Part shown: piece after piece, positions 42,349-50,770 of the stretch
How the letters are laid out: each line of letters begins with the position of its first letter
Position numbering within the stretch: position 1 is the first letter of the stretch
DNA from: Flavobacteriales bacterium UBA2669
Lineage (GTDB): Bacteria > Bacteroidota > Bacteroidia > Flavobacteriales_E > Vicingaceae
Length of the DNA: 64,000 nucleotides
Reading direction: 5' to 3'
NCBI GenBank assembly: GCA_002359215.1
Contig: DEMN01000006.1
Coordinates: forward strand, 124,001-188,000
Made by a program: the position numbers and the translations under genes
Notes under the pieces: generated by a model
What the model saw: only the letters and a program-made list of their open reading frames with translations
Database searches by the model: none
Told to the model about the DNA's origin: nothing

Positions 42349-42726
42349 ATGGCAAGGATTGCAGGTATAGACTTACCAAAAAACAAAAGAGGAGTTATCG
42401 GATTAACTTATATCTATGGTATAGGAAATTCTTCTTCTAAGAAAATTTTAGAAAAAGCTGGTGTTGACTTAAACAAAAAAGTTCAAGACTGGGATGATGA
42501 TGATTTGTCTAAAATCAGAAAGATTATCAATGAAGAATTTAAAATTGAAGGAGCTCTTCGTTCTGAAGTTCAATTACACATCAAACGATTGATGGATATT
42601 GGATGTTATAGAGGTGTTCGTCATAGATCAGGATTACCGCTTAGAGGGCAAAGAACAAAAAATAACTCTAGAACTAGAAAAGGTAGAAAGAAAACTGTTG
42701 CTAACAAGAAAAAAGTAACTAAATAA
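42349..42726 (+). CDS. rpsM: 30S ribosomal protein S13
   Basis: The 125-residue protein begins MARIAGIDLPKNKRGVIGLT and has the H2TH region plus the signature RGVRHRSGLPLRGQRTKNNS. It contacts P-site tRNA and the L5 bridge. It begins the alpha segment of the cluster. Confidence 0.98.
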   Translation: MARIAGIDLPKNKRGVIGLTYIYGIGNSSSKKILEKAGVDLNKKVQDWDDDDLSKIRKIINEEFKIEGALRSEVQLHIKRLMDIGCYRGVRHRSGLPLRGQRTKNNSRTRKGRKKTVANKKKVTK

Positions 42727-42820
42727 TAAATAAGTTCAAGGTTTGAAGTTTAAGGTTTAAAGTTAATTGCATAACTCAAGTACTTTAAACTATAAACTCA
42801 GAAATCGAAACATAAAAATT
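42727..42820. repeat. Low-complexity spacer with AAGTTTAAGG-type repeats between rpsM and rpsK
   Basis: The spacer contains repeated short words (CAAGGTTTGAAGTTTAAGG, GGTTTAAAGTT, then TACTTTAAACTATAAACTC in the opposite sense). Such words recur in intergenic gaps of Bacteroidetes genomes. The facing words could pair weakly. It is one of the longest gaps in the ribosomal cluster. Confidence 0.4.
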
Positions 42821-43207
42821 ATGGCAAAGTCAAACGTTAAAAAGAAGAAAAAAGTAAATGTTGAAGCTTATGGAGAGGCTCATATTCATGCGTCTTTCAA
42901 CAATATTATTATTAGCTTAACGAATACTAACGGACAAGTTATTTCTTGGTCGTCAGCCGGTAAAATGGGTTTTAAGGGTTCTAAAAAGAACACTCCTTAT
43001 GCTGCTCAATTAGCTGCTGCAGACTGTGCAAAAGAAGCTTATGAGTACGGATTAAGAAAAGCTAAGGTTTTTGTTAAAGGTCCTGGGGCTGGAAGAGAAT
43101 CTGCAATTAGAACATTACACAATAGTGGTATTGTTGTAACAGAAATAGTAGATATTACTCCTCTACCTCATAATGGATGTCGTCCTCCTAAAAGAAGAAG
43201 AGTATAA
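42821..43207 (+). CDS. rpsK: 30S ribosomal protein S11
   Basis: The 128-residue protein begins MAKSNVKKKKKVNVEAYGEA and ends DITPLPHNGCRPPKRRRV. The ATG at 42821 is used, not the in-frame ATG 54 bases upstream, because the extra 18 residues are low-complexity and derive from an AT-rich intergenic repeat. It forms the platform of the 30S near mRNA exit. Confidence 0.97.
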   Translation: MAKSNVKKKKKVNVEAYGEAHIHASFNNIIISLTNTNGQVISWSSAGKMGFKGSKKNTPYAAQLAAADCAKEAYEYGLRKAKVFVKGPGAGRESAIRTLHNSGIVVTEIVDITPLPHNGCRPPKRRRV

Positions 43208-43304
43208 TAAAAAAACGTAAGAATGTAATTAATTATCGAAGGATATTGACCTTAATTCATAATTAGTTCTTATTAAATAGTAATAACATAAACAATTAAA
43301 TAAA

Positions 43305-43913
43305 ATGGCAAGATACAGAGGTCCTAAGTCGAAAATCTCTAGAAAATTTAGAGAACCAATTTTTGGTCCAGACAAAGTTTTAGAAAGAAAAAATTACCCT
43401 CCAGGACAACATGGTCCTAACAAAAGAAGAGGAAAACAATCTGAATACGCAATTCAGTTAGCAGAAAAACAAAAAGCTAAGTACACTTACGGTATTTTAG
43501 AAAAGCAATTTGCTAATATTTTTGAAAAAGCGTCTAGAAAAACTGGTATTACCGGTGAATTATTACTTCAGTTTTGTGAATTAAGATTAGATAACATCGT
43601 TTACAGATTAGGTATTGCTCCTACAAGAAGTGCTGCCAGACAATTAGTAAGCCACAGACATATTACCGTTAACGGAAGTTTAGTTAACATTCCATCATAC
43701 ACGCTTAAAGAAGGAGATGTTATTGGAGTAAGAGAAAAATCTAAATCATTAGAGTCTATTTCTGCTTCATTAGCTGCTAATTCTGCTTCAAAGCATGAAT
43801 GGTTAAATTGGGATGGAAATCAAATGTCAGGAACTGTGATTAACCTACCTGAACGTCAACAAATTCCGGAAAACATAAAAGAACAATTAATAGTAGAGCT
43901 TTACTCTAAATAA
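43305..43913 (+). CDS. rpsD: 30S ribosomal protein S4, zinc-free form
   Basis: The 202-residue protein begins MARYRGPKSKISRKFREPIF and has the S4 RNA-binding domain (LDNIVYRLGIAPTRSAARQL, SHRHITVNG). The N-terminal cysteine cluster of zinc-type S4 is absent. It nucleates 30S assembly and in E. coli represses the alpha operon. A 97-base gap without visible signal precedes it. Confidence 0.98.
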   Translation: MARYRGPKSKISRKFREPIFGPDKVLERKNYPPGQHGPNKRRGKQSEYAIQLAEKQKAKYTYGILEKQFANIFEKASRKTGITGELLLQFCELRLDNIVYRLGIAPTRSAARQLVSHRHITVNGSLVNIPSYTLKEGDVIGVREKSKSLESISASLAANSASKHEWLNWDGNQMSGTVINLPERQQIPENIKEQLIVELYSK

Positions 43914-43932
43914 ACTTTAAACATATAGAATT

Positions 43933-44925
43933 ATGGCAATTATAGATCTCCAAAAACCTGATAAAGTAATCATGAATAGTTCAGACGACTTTTTTGGTTC
44001 GTTTGAATTCAGACCTTTAGAACCAGGTTATGGTATAACAGTAGGTAACGCACTTAGAAGAGTATTATTAAACTCTTTACAAGGTTTTGCTATCACCTCT
44101 GTTAAGATTGAAGGTGTTGATCATGAGTTTTCTGCAATTAAAGGTATTGTAGAAGATGTATCTCAAATAATATTAAATTTAAAACAAGTTCGTTTTAAAC
44201 AACAGATTGAAGATATTGATAACGAAAAGTTAATAGTTACTGTTAGTGGTCAAGAACAACTTACTGCTGGCGATATAGGTAAATTTACTTCGGCTTTCCA
44301 AGTATTAAATACAGATTTAGTTATCTGTAACATGGAAAAATCTGTTAAATTCCAAATGGAAATTACTATTAACAAAGGTAGAGGTTACAAACCATCTGAA
44401 GAAAATAAACCTGCAGATGCTAGTTTCGGTTCTATTTCAATAGATTCTATCCACACTCCAATTAGAAACGTAAAATATTTCGTTGAAAATTATAGAGTTG
44501 GACAAAAAACGGATTACGAAAAATTAATTATTGATATTACTACTGATGGTTCTATTCATCCTAAAGATGCTTTAAAAGAAGCAGCTAAAGTGTTAATTTA
44601 TCACTTTATGCTTTTCTCTGATGAAAGAATTACATTAGACTCTCCAGAGAGTTCATCTATTGAAGAATTTGATGAAGATTCTCTACACATGAGACAGTTA
44701 TTAAAAACAAAATTAGTGGATATGGATTTATCTGTAAGAGCACTAAACTGTTTAAAAGCTGCTGATGTTGATACGTTAGGAGACTTAGTATCTTTCAATA
44801 AAAATGATTTATTAAAGTTCAGAAACTTCGGTAAAAAATCTTTAACCGAATTAGATGAATTAGTAGAAAGTAAAGGACTTACATTCGGAATGAATGTAGC
44901 TGCCTATAAATTAGATAAGGAGTAA
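43933..44925 (+). CDS. rpoA: DNA-directed RNA polymerase subunit alpha
   Basis: The 330-residue protein has the N-terminal dimerisation domain (GYGITVGNALRRVLLNSLQG, about 1-235) and the C-terminal DNA-binding domain (about 255-320, with LSVRALNCLKAADVDTLGDL and RNFGKKSLTELDELV). It assembles the polymerase core and contacts UP elements and activators. Its last codons contain AAGGAG, a Shine-Dalgarno-like site for rplQ. Confidence 0.98.
   Translation: MAIIDLQKPDKVIMNSSDDFFGSFEFRPLEPGYGITVGNALRRVLLNSLQGFAITSVKIEGVDHEFSAIKGIVEDVSQIILNLKQVRFKQQIEDIDNEKLIVTVSGQEQLTAGDIGKFTSAFQVLNTDLVICNMEKSVKFQMEITINKGRGYKPSEENKPADASFGSISIDSIHTPIRNVKYFVENYRVGQKTDYEKLIIDITTDGSIHPKDALKEAAKVLIYHFMLFSDERITLDSPESSSIEEFDEDSLHMRQLLKTKLVDMDLSVRALNCLKAADVDTLGDLVSFNKNDLLKFRNFGKKSLTELDELVESKGLTFGMNVAAYKLDKE
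44917..44922 (+). promoter_or_regulatory. Shine-Dalgarno-like AAGGAG before rplQ
   Basis: AAGGAG overlaps the last codons of rpoA and ends 9 bases before the rplQ ATG at 44932. The spacing is acceptable but the match is shorter than those at rplD and rplE, and it could be a by-product of the DKE-stop codons. Confidence 0.4.
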
Positions 44926-44931
44926 TTAGTT

Positions 44932-45522
44932 ATGAGACACGGTAAAAAAATCAATCACTTAAGCAGACAAGCACCACATAGAAAAGCTATGTTGGCAAAT
45001 ATGGCTTGTTCTCTTATTCAACATAAAAGAGTAAGCACAACTGTTGCTAAGGCAAAAGCTTTACAAAAGTATATTGAGCCTATCATTACAAAATCTAAAA
45101 CTGATTCAACTCACTCAAGAAGAGTTGTGTTTAGTTACCTTAAAAGTAAAGAAGCTGTAACTGAACTTTTTAGAGAAGTTTCTACTAAGGTAATGGAAAG
45201 ACCAGGAGGATACACAAGAATCCTTAAAACTGGTTTTAGATTAGGTGATAATGCTCAAATGTGTTTTATTGAATTAGTTGATTACAACGAAAACATGTTG
45301 AAAGATGGTGGTGCTAAAAAATCTTCATCAAGAAGAAGAAGAGGCGGAGCCAAAAAAGCTGCTGAAACAACAACTACTGAAGCTAAAGTAGAAGAAACAG
45401 TAGTTGAAGAACCTAAAAAAGTTGAAGATGTTGTAGAAGAACCTAAAGCTGAAGAACCTAAAGCAGCTAAAGAAGAAGATACAACTAAAGAAGACAAAAA
45501 AGAAGATGAAAAGAAAGACTAA
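44932..45522 (+). CDS. rplQ: 50S ribosomal protein L17 with long acidic/basic tail
   Basis: The first 122 residues are L17 (MRHGKKINHLSRQAPHRKAM, then GGYTRILKTGFRLGDNAQM). The last about 75 residues form a low-complexity tail: a basic part (KKSSSRRRRGGAKK) then repeated EEPK-type acidic units ending KKEDEKKD. Bacteroidetes L17 proteins are often extended, but the tail function is unknown. It is the last gene of the cluster and is followed by a terminator 27 bases on. Confidence 0.96.
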   Translation: MRHGKKINHLSRQAPHRKAMLANMACSLIQHKRVSTTVAKAKALQKYIEPIITKSKTDSTHSRRVVFSYLKSKEAVTELFREVSTKVMERPGGYTRILKTGFRLGDNAQMCFIELVDYNENMLKDGGAKKSSSRRRRGGAKKAAETTTTEAKVEETVVEEPKKVEDVVEEPKAEEPKAAKEEDTTKEDKKEDEKKD

Positions 45523-45549
45523 TACATTTTTTTCATATAAATAAAGTTT

Positions 45550-45580
45550 AAAAGGCGAGCTATTATAGTTCGCCTTTTTT
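45550..45580 (+). terminator. Terminator of the ribosomal cluster
   Basis: AAAAGGCGA and TCGCCTTTT pair around an 11-base AT-rich loop and are followed by T residues. It closes the transcript that begins ahead of rpsL, about 18 kb upstream. Confidence 0.85.
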
Positions 45581-45615
45581 ATTGTATTTTACTATAATAT
45601 CAAAAAAGGATAATG

Positions 45616-45623
45616 TAATTTTG
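45616..45623 (+). promoter_or_regulatory. Candidate -7 box (TAATTTTG) of carA
   Basis: The octamer matches TAnnTTTG and ends 26 bases before the carA ATG at 45649. No TTG lies at the usual -33 distance. Confidence 0.5.
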
Positions 45624-45648
45624 TAACAACCTAAATTTATTTACAACT

Positions 45649-46755
45649 ATGGAAAATAAAGCTATTTTATTATTGGAAGATGGCACCATCTTTTATGGAA
45701 AACCCGCAGGTCATATAGGAACAACAACCGGAGAGATTTGTTTTAATACTGGAATGACAGGCTATCAAGAAATCTTTACCGATCCATCTTATTTTGGACA
45801 AATTTTAGTAACCACTACTTCTCATATTGGGAATTATGGAGTAAATAATGAAGAAGTAGAATCTGATTCTATAAAAATAGCAGGTTTAGTTTGTAAAAAA
45901 TTCTCTAATATGTATTCTAGAGAAAGAGCTGATGGTTCACTTCAAGCTTATTTTGAAGAACACCAATTAGTAGGAATTTCAGATGTAGATACGAGAGCCT
46001 TGGTTCGTCATATTAGAGACAAAGGAGCAATGAACGCTATTATTTCATCAGAAACAGAAGATATTGAGGTGTTAAAACAAAAGCTTAAAGAAGTTCCGTC
46101 AATGGAAGGTTTAGAGTTATCTTCTAAAGTTTGTACTAAAGAGGCTTATTTTGTTGGTAATGAAAATGCTAAACATAAAGTAGCTGTTTTAGATTTGGGT
46201 GTTAAGAAAAACATATTAAGATGTTTGGCAGAAAGAGATTGCTATTTAAAAGTGTTTCCTATGGATGCAACTTTTGAAGAAATGAACCAGTGGCAACCAG
46301 ATGGGTTTATGTTATCTAATGGCCCTGGCGATCCTTCTGTAATGAAACTACAAATAGAAACTGTTAAACAAATTACTAATTCAGGTTTACCGGTTTTTGG
46401 TATTTGTCTTGGACATCAAATATTAGCGCTCTCAATGGGTTTAAGTACTTCAAAAATGCATAACGGACATAGAGGTTGTAATCACCCAGTTTTAAATCTA
46501 CAAACCGGAAAAGGTGAAATAACTTCTCAAAATCATGGTTTTGTTGTAAACTTTGAAGATGTTGCTAATTCAAATGAAGTAGAATTAACGCATAAACACT
46601 TAAATGATAATACAGTAGCAGGACTTAAAGTAAAAGGCAAACCTGTTTTTTCAGTTCAATATCATCCGGAATCATCACCAGGACCTCATGATTCAAGGTA
46701 TTTGTTTGATGATTTTATTACCAATATTGTTAAAAATGCTAAAGTAGCCGTTTAA
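45649..46755 (+). CDS. carA: Carbamoyl-phosphate synthase small subunit
   Basis: The 368-residue protein has the N-terminal CPSase small domain (AILLLEDGTIFYGKPAG, TGMTGYQEIFTDPSYFGQ) and a class I glutamine amidotransferase domain with catalytic C253 in GICLGHQ and the H339/E341 pair in QYHPESSPGPHD. It frees ammonia from glutamine for carbamoyl phosphate in pyrimidine and arginine synthesis. The large subunit gene carB is not adjacent; clpX follows after 36 bases. Confidence 0.96.
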   Translation: MENKAILLLEDGTIFYGKPAGHIGTTTGEICFNTGMTGYQEIFTDPSYFGQILVTTTSHIGNYGVNNEEVESDSIKIAGLVCKKFSNMYSRERADGSLQAYFEEHQLVGISDVDTRALVRHIRDKGAMNAIISSETEDIEVLKQKLKEVPSMEGLELSSKVCTKEAYFVGNENAKHKVAVLDLGVKKNILRCLAERDCYLKVFPMDATFEEMNQWQPDGFMLSNGPGDPSVMKLQIETVKQITNSGLPVFGICLGHQILALSMGLSTSKMHNGHRGCNHPVLNLQTGKGEITSQNHGFVVNFEDVANSNEVELTHKHLNDNTVAGLKVKGKPVFSVQYHPESSPGPHDSRYLFDDFITNIVKNAKVAV

Positions 46756-46791
46756 AATTTTTTATACACTTTTACCTAATTATACTAAACC

Positions 46792-48030
46792 ATGGAACCT
46801 AAGCAAGTAAAATGTTCATTTTGCAATAGAAGTAAGAAAGAAGTTGATGTTATGATTGCAGGTGTTACAGGACATATTTGTAACCATTGTATTCATCAAG
46901 CACAACAAATTGTAACCGAAGAAACTTCAGGAAAAGTTAATCAGGATTTATTTGCACAAATAGAATTATTAAAACCGGCAGAATTAAAAAAACATCTTGA
47001 TGAATATGTTATTGGTCAGGATGATGCTAAAAAAGTATTGTCGGTTGCCGTTTATAATCATTACAAAAGATTAACTCAAAAAACAATTAAAAACCACGAA
47101 GATGTTGATATAGAAAAATCAAATATTTTAATGGTTGGAGAAACAGGAACAGGAAAAACCTTGTTGGCTAAAACTATAGCCAAAGTATTAAAAGTTCCTT
47201 TTTGTATAGCTGATGCAACAATTTTAACAGAAGCAGGTTATGTTGGAGAAGACGTTGAAAGTATTTTATCGAGATTGTTACAAGCAGCAAATTATGATGT
47301 AGAAGCTGCCCAAAGAGGAATAGTTTTTATTGATGAAATTGATAAAATTGCCAGAAAAAGTGATAATCCTTCTATAACAAGAGATGTAAGTGGAGAAGGG
47401 GTGCAACAAGCCTTACTTAAATTATTAGAAGGTTCAGCAGTTAATGTTCCGCCACAAGGAGGAAGAAAGCATCCTGAACAAAAAATGATTTCGGTTGAAA
47501 CCAAAAATATATTATTTATTTGTGGTGGTGCATTTGATGGGATAACTAAAAAAATTGCAAGAAGATTAAGTACTCAAGTAATCGGTTATAAGAGTACTAA
47601 CCAAGAGAAAATTGATGAAGATAATTTATTGCAATATGTAACTCCTCAAGATGTAAAATCATTTGGTTTAATTCCTGAATTAATCGGTAGATTACCAGTT
47701 TTAACTTATTTAGAACCTCTAGATGCCAAAGCATTAAGAAGAATTCTTACAGAGCCAAAAAATGCTATTGTAAAACAGTATATGAAGTTGTTTGAGATAG
47801 ATAATATTAAAATTTCTTTTGATAAAGCTGCATTAGATTTTATAGTGGAAAAAGCAATGGAGTACAAGTTAGGAGCCAGAGGCTTACGTTCTATCTGCGA
47901 AGCAATTATGCTTGATGCCATGTTTGAGTTGCCATCTAAAAATGAAGCTGCCGAATTAAAAATTACAATGAATTACGCTAAAGAAAAATTTAATAATTCA
48001 AAAATTAGCAATAAACTAAAAGTAGCATAG
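46792..48030 (+). CDS. clpX: ATP-dependent Clp protease ATPase subunit ClpX
   Basis: The 412-residue AAA+ unfoldase has the N-terminal C4 zinc-binding domain (C8, C11, C30, C33), Walker A GETGTGKT at 116-123, the pore-1 loop GYVGEDVES, Walker B IVFIDEIDK and the VPPQGGRKHP pore-2 region. The IGF-type ClpP docking loop is present near ICGGAFDGI or its flank. It unfolds substrates, including ssrA-tagged ones made via SmpB encoded in this window, and feeds them to ClpP. clpP is not adjacent. Confidence 0.96.
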   Translation: MEPKQVKCSFCNRSKKEVDVMIAGVTGHICNHCIHQAQQIVTEETSGKVNQDLFAQIELLKPAELKKHLDEYVIGQDDAKKVLSVAVYNHYKRLTQKTIKNHEDVDIEKSNILMVGETGTGKTLLAKTIAKVLKVPFCIADATILTEAGYVGEDVESILSRLLQAANYDVEAAQRGIVFIDEIDKIARKSDNPSITRDVSGEGVQQALLKLLEGSAVNVPPQGGRKHPEQKMISVETKNILFICGGAFDGITKKIARRLSTQVIGYKSTNQEKIDEDNLLQYVTPQDVKSFGLIPELIGRLPVLTYLEPLDAKALRRILTEPKNAIVKQYMKLFEIDNIKISFDKAALDFIVEKAMEYKLGARGLRSICEAIMLDAMFELPSKNEAAELKITMNYAKEKFNNSKISNKLKVA

Positions 48031-48092
48031 TTTTATAAGCATTTGTTCCCTAATCTTTGTATTATTGTAGAAGAATTTAAAAACCACTCACA

Positions 48093-49577
48093 TTGGGAAT
48101 AATACAACGACAAGCTTTTTTGAATACCTTTATCAATTATGCTGGGGTGATAATTGGTTTTGTTAATGTTGTAATTTTATTTCCATTATTTCTTAGTCAA
48201 GAAGAGTTTGGGTTAACCCGCTTAGTTTTATCATTAATTTCAGTAATGGCACAGATGTCATCATTTGGTGTGCATCGAATTGCTATAAAGTTTTTTCCTA
48301 TTTTTAGGAAAAAAGAACGTAAAAACAACGGATTGTTTTTAATGCTTTTTTTATTGTCAATATCTGGTACAATTATTATTTCTCTAATCTATTTTTTGTT
48401 TAAACAACCCATCCTACATTTTTATCAGGATGAAGCCAGTCTTTTTAATGATTATTATAAATGGATACCATTAGCAACATTAGGTATGGTAGTTTTTATT
48501 GTTTTTGAATCTTTTTTACAAGCATTGAGAAAAACAGTATTTACCAATTTTTTAAGAAATATTGTTGTAAGGGTATACTGGTTGGTAGCCTTGTTTTTTT
48601 ATTATAAAGGATATTGTACTTTTTATCAATTTATGTTGATTTACATGTTGGGTTACTTTTTTACTGCAGTATTGTGTGTTGTACAATTAATGGCTAATAA
48701 AGAACTTTCATTTGATGTTAATAAAACATATTTTAAATCGAGGTTATTGAAGCCTATGGTTAATTATGGTGCATATACTATTTTTAGTGGGTTAACTTTA
48801 ATTTTAGTTGTTAGTGTTGATACCCTAATGATAGGAGCATTATTGCCAGAAGACAAACTAACTTTTGTTGGTGTTTATGCAGTTGCAACTTATATAGCCT
48901 CTGTAATCGTAGTTCCTAACGCTGCATTAGCAAGAATTGCATCGCCATTAATAGCTCATGATTGGAGGGTAAAGAACTTAAAAAATATTGATGATGTATA
49001 TAAAAAAAGTTCAGTATTAATGTCGTTTGCGTCAGGAATCATATTTGGAGCAATAGCCATTAATATAGATGAAATTTTATCATTAATGAAACCTGAATTT
49101 ATCGCAGCTAAGTATGTGGTTTTAGTATTAGGGTTTTCCAGAGTTTTAAGTATGACTTTTGGGGTGAACTATGCTATATTAGTGGTTACAAAGTTTTATA
49201 GAGCAGAAACATTTTTAGCAATTTTTTTACTAGTGTTGGTTGTTATAACCAATCTAATTTTTATACCAATTTATGGGATTTTAGGAGCAGCAATAGGTAC
49301 AGCATTAGCTATAATAATGTTCAACATACTTATGTTTTCGTATATAAAATATAAAATTAATTTACAACCATTTACTTTTAAAACATTAAACATGTTGCTT
49401 ATTGGAAGTGTTGCTGCAACCATAACTTGTTTTATCCCTTTAACTATTGAAAACCTTATAGTGTCAATACTTACAAAGTCAGCAATTTTCTGCCTTTTAT
49501 ACATACTTCCGGTTTATTTAATTAAAGTGTCAGAAGATATAAATTCAGTTGTAGATAAGTACTTATTTAGAAGATAA
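48093..49577 (+). CDS. Polysaccharide flippase (Wzx/MATE-like, oligosaccharide flippase family)
   Basis: The 494-residue integral membrane protein has about 12-14 hydrophobic helices and the N-terminal MGIIQRQAFLNTFINYAGV segment typical of Bacteroidetes lipopolysaccharide-type flippases. The start codon is TTG at 48093; no in-frame ATG gives a complete first helix. Family members move lipid-linked sugars across the inner membrane for O-antigen, capsule or exopolysaccharide. A near-consensus -7 element with one extra base (TAATCTTTG at 48051-48059) lies upstream. No polymerase or glycosyltransferase is adjacent. Confidence 0.82.
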   Translation: MGIIQRQAFLNTFINYAGVIIGFVNVVILFPLFLSQEEFGLTRLVLSLISVMAQMSSFGVHRIAIKFFPIFRKKERKNNGLFLMLFLLSISGTIIISLIYFLFKQPILHFYQDEASLFNDYYKWIPLATLGMVVFIVFESFLQALRKTVFTNFLRNIVVRVYWLVALFFYYKGYCTFYQFMLIYMLGYFFTAVLCVVQLMANKELSFDVNKTYFKSRLLKPMVNYGAYTIFSGLTLILVVSVDTLMIGALLPEDKLTFVGVYAVATYIASVIVVPNAALARIASPLIAHDWRVKNLKNIDDVYKKSSVLMSFASGIIFGAIAINIDEILSLMKPEFIAAKYVVLVLGFSRVLSMTFGVNYAILVVTKFYRAETFLAIFLLVLVVITNLIFIPIYGILGAAIGTALAIIMFNILMFSYIKYKINLQPFTFKTLNMLLIGSVAATITCFIPLTIENLIVSILTKSAIFCLLYILPVYLIKVSEDINSVVDKYLFRR

Positions 49578-49599
49578 AGTAGGATTAAGTAATTGTGTT

Positions 49600-50451
49600 T
49601 TAGATAGTAGTTGATTGCCTAATTTGAGCATTAATATTGTTAGCATAAGTAGGTTTTTCTTTTGGAAAACAAATATAATTATGATTCTTTTCAAGTCTTT
49701 CAATAGGAACTACTAATTTTCTCTCGTGACTATAAACCTGAGTCAAAGAAAGAGTTTCTATCTCGAAGAAATATATTAAATAATCTAGTTGATCAATAAA
49801 TGCGAAAATAGTATCAAGATTATTATTATGATTGTTTAATTCTATTTCAATTATAAGCGATGGTCGATTATTAATTAATATATTTTTAGCACCAGCTAGT
49901 AATTTTAATTCATGTCCTTCAACATCAATTTTTATAAGAGATATTTTTTCGATTTTATTAAGTTTGACAAAATCATTTAAAGTTGTAATCTCAACAGATA
50001 TTGTTTCATAAGTATTAGAAGCATTTGAAGATTCTTTTTCAAGAGTACTTCTAGTATCTAATAAATAATTATTTTGATGAATAGGTATATTTAAATTAGC
50101 TCTTCCTTTTTGATCAGACAGTGCTTTTTCAATAATTAATGCATTAGGAAATAACTTTTTTAACATTCTCGCTAACTTCGGAACAGGTTCAAATGCAATA
50201 ATATTATTTTCAGAAATTATTTTCCCACTAAAAAAACAGTAGATACCTCTATTGGCACCAATATCTAAAAATACAGAGTCTTTATGTAAAAGATATGGTA
50301 ATAGAAGTAATTCAGCTTCTCCTTTTTTATTTTGAATATTTGAAAAATCAATATTCAATACTTTTCTAAACTTAAATAGTTTAGCTATTTTAGTGCTAAA
50401 AGTAGCTAATATGTCAATTATGATTAAATCTATTATTTTTCTAAATTTCAT
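49600..50451 (-). CDS. FkbM-family SAM-dependent methyltransferase
   Basis: The 283-residue protein has the class I methyltransferase fold with the SAM motif VFLDIGANRGIYCFFSGK, the acidic loop IIAFEPVPKLARMLKKLFPN, and the FkbM signature SLIKIDVEGHELKLLAGAKN. The first 35 residues are hydrophobic and basic, perhaps for membrane contact. FkbM proteins commonly O-methylate sugars or polyketides. The convergent flippase next door makes a surface glycan the likely target, which is inference. Confidence 0.8.
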   Translation of the reverse strand: MKFRKIIDLIIIDILATFSTKIAKLFKFRKVLNIDFSNIQNKKGEAELLLLPYLLHKDSVFLDIGANRGIYCFFSGKIISENNIIAFEPVPKLARMLKKLFPNALIIEKALSDQKGRANLNIPIHQNNYLLDTRSTLEKESSNASNTYETISVEITTLNDFVKLNKIEKISLIKIDVEGHELKLLAGAKNILINNRPSLIIEIELNNHNNNLDTIFAFIDQLDYLIYFFEIETLSLTQVYSHERKLVVPIERLEKNHNYICFPKEKPTYANNINAQIRQSTTI

Positions 50452-50770
50452 TTTTATTATCTATTTTATAAAGTTGTCTTAATTTTTTTATATATTATAA
50501 GGATAAGGAGTAATATGTTGTTTTAAAATAGTTTGAACTTATAATTAAAAATTTAAGTAAAAGTACTATAAAAAAGAAATATGCTATCAATTAAATCTTG
50601 TAAAATAAGTTTATAAACTACCGTTTTAGTTGGGTAAATCATTTATTTTTTTGGAAATTTAAACTCAAAATTCAAAAATATGGATGTGTCTTAGTCTTAT
50701 AAGTCTACATTTTTTTAATTCAACTTAATTTGCGATATTTGTTAGTTAATGTTAAATTAAATCAAATCAA
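50452..50770. other. 319-bp AT-rich intergenic region, no gene seen
   Basis: This divergent gap between the FkbM gene and the first LamG gene has no reading frame of note. It holds several TTTG words (for example 50729-50732 and 50738-50741) but no full TAnnTTTG match in good position on either strand. Promoters for both genes must lie here. Confidence 0.5.

Noticed and set aside
42767..42820. Upstream ATG that would extend S11 by 18 residues
   Set aside because: The extension is encoded by an AT-rich intergenic repeat and does not resemble any S11 N-terminus; the ATG at 42821 fits the family.
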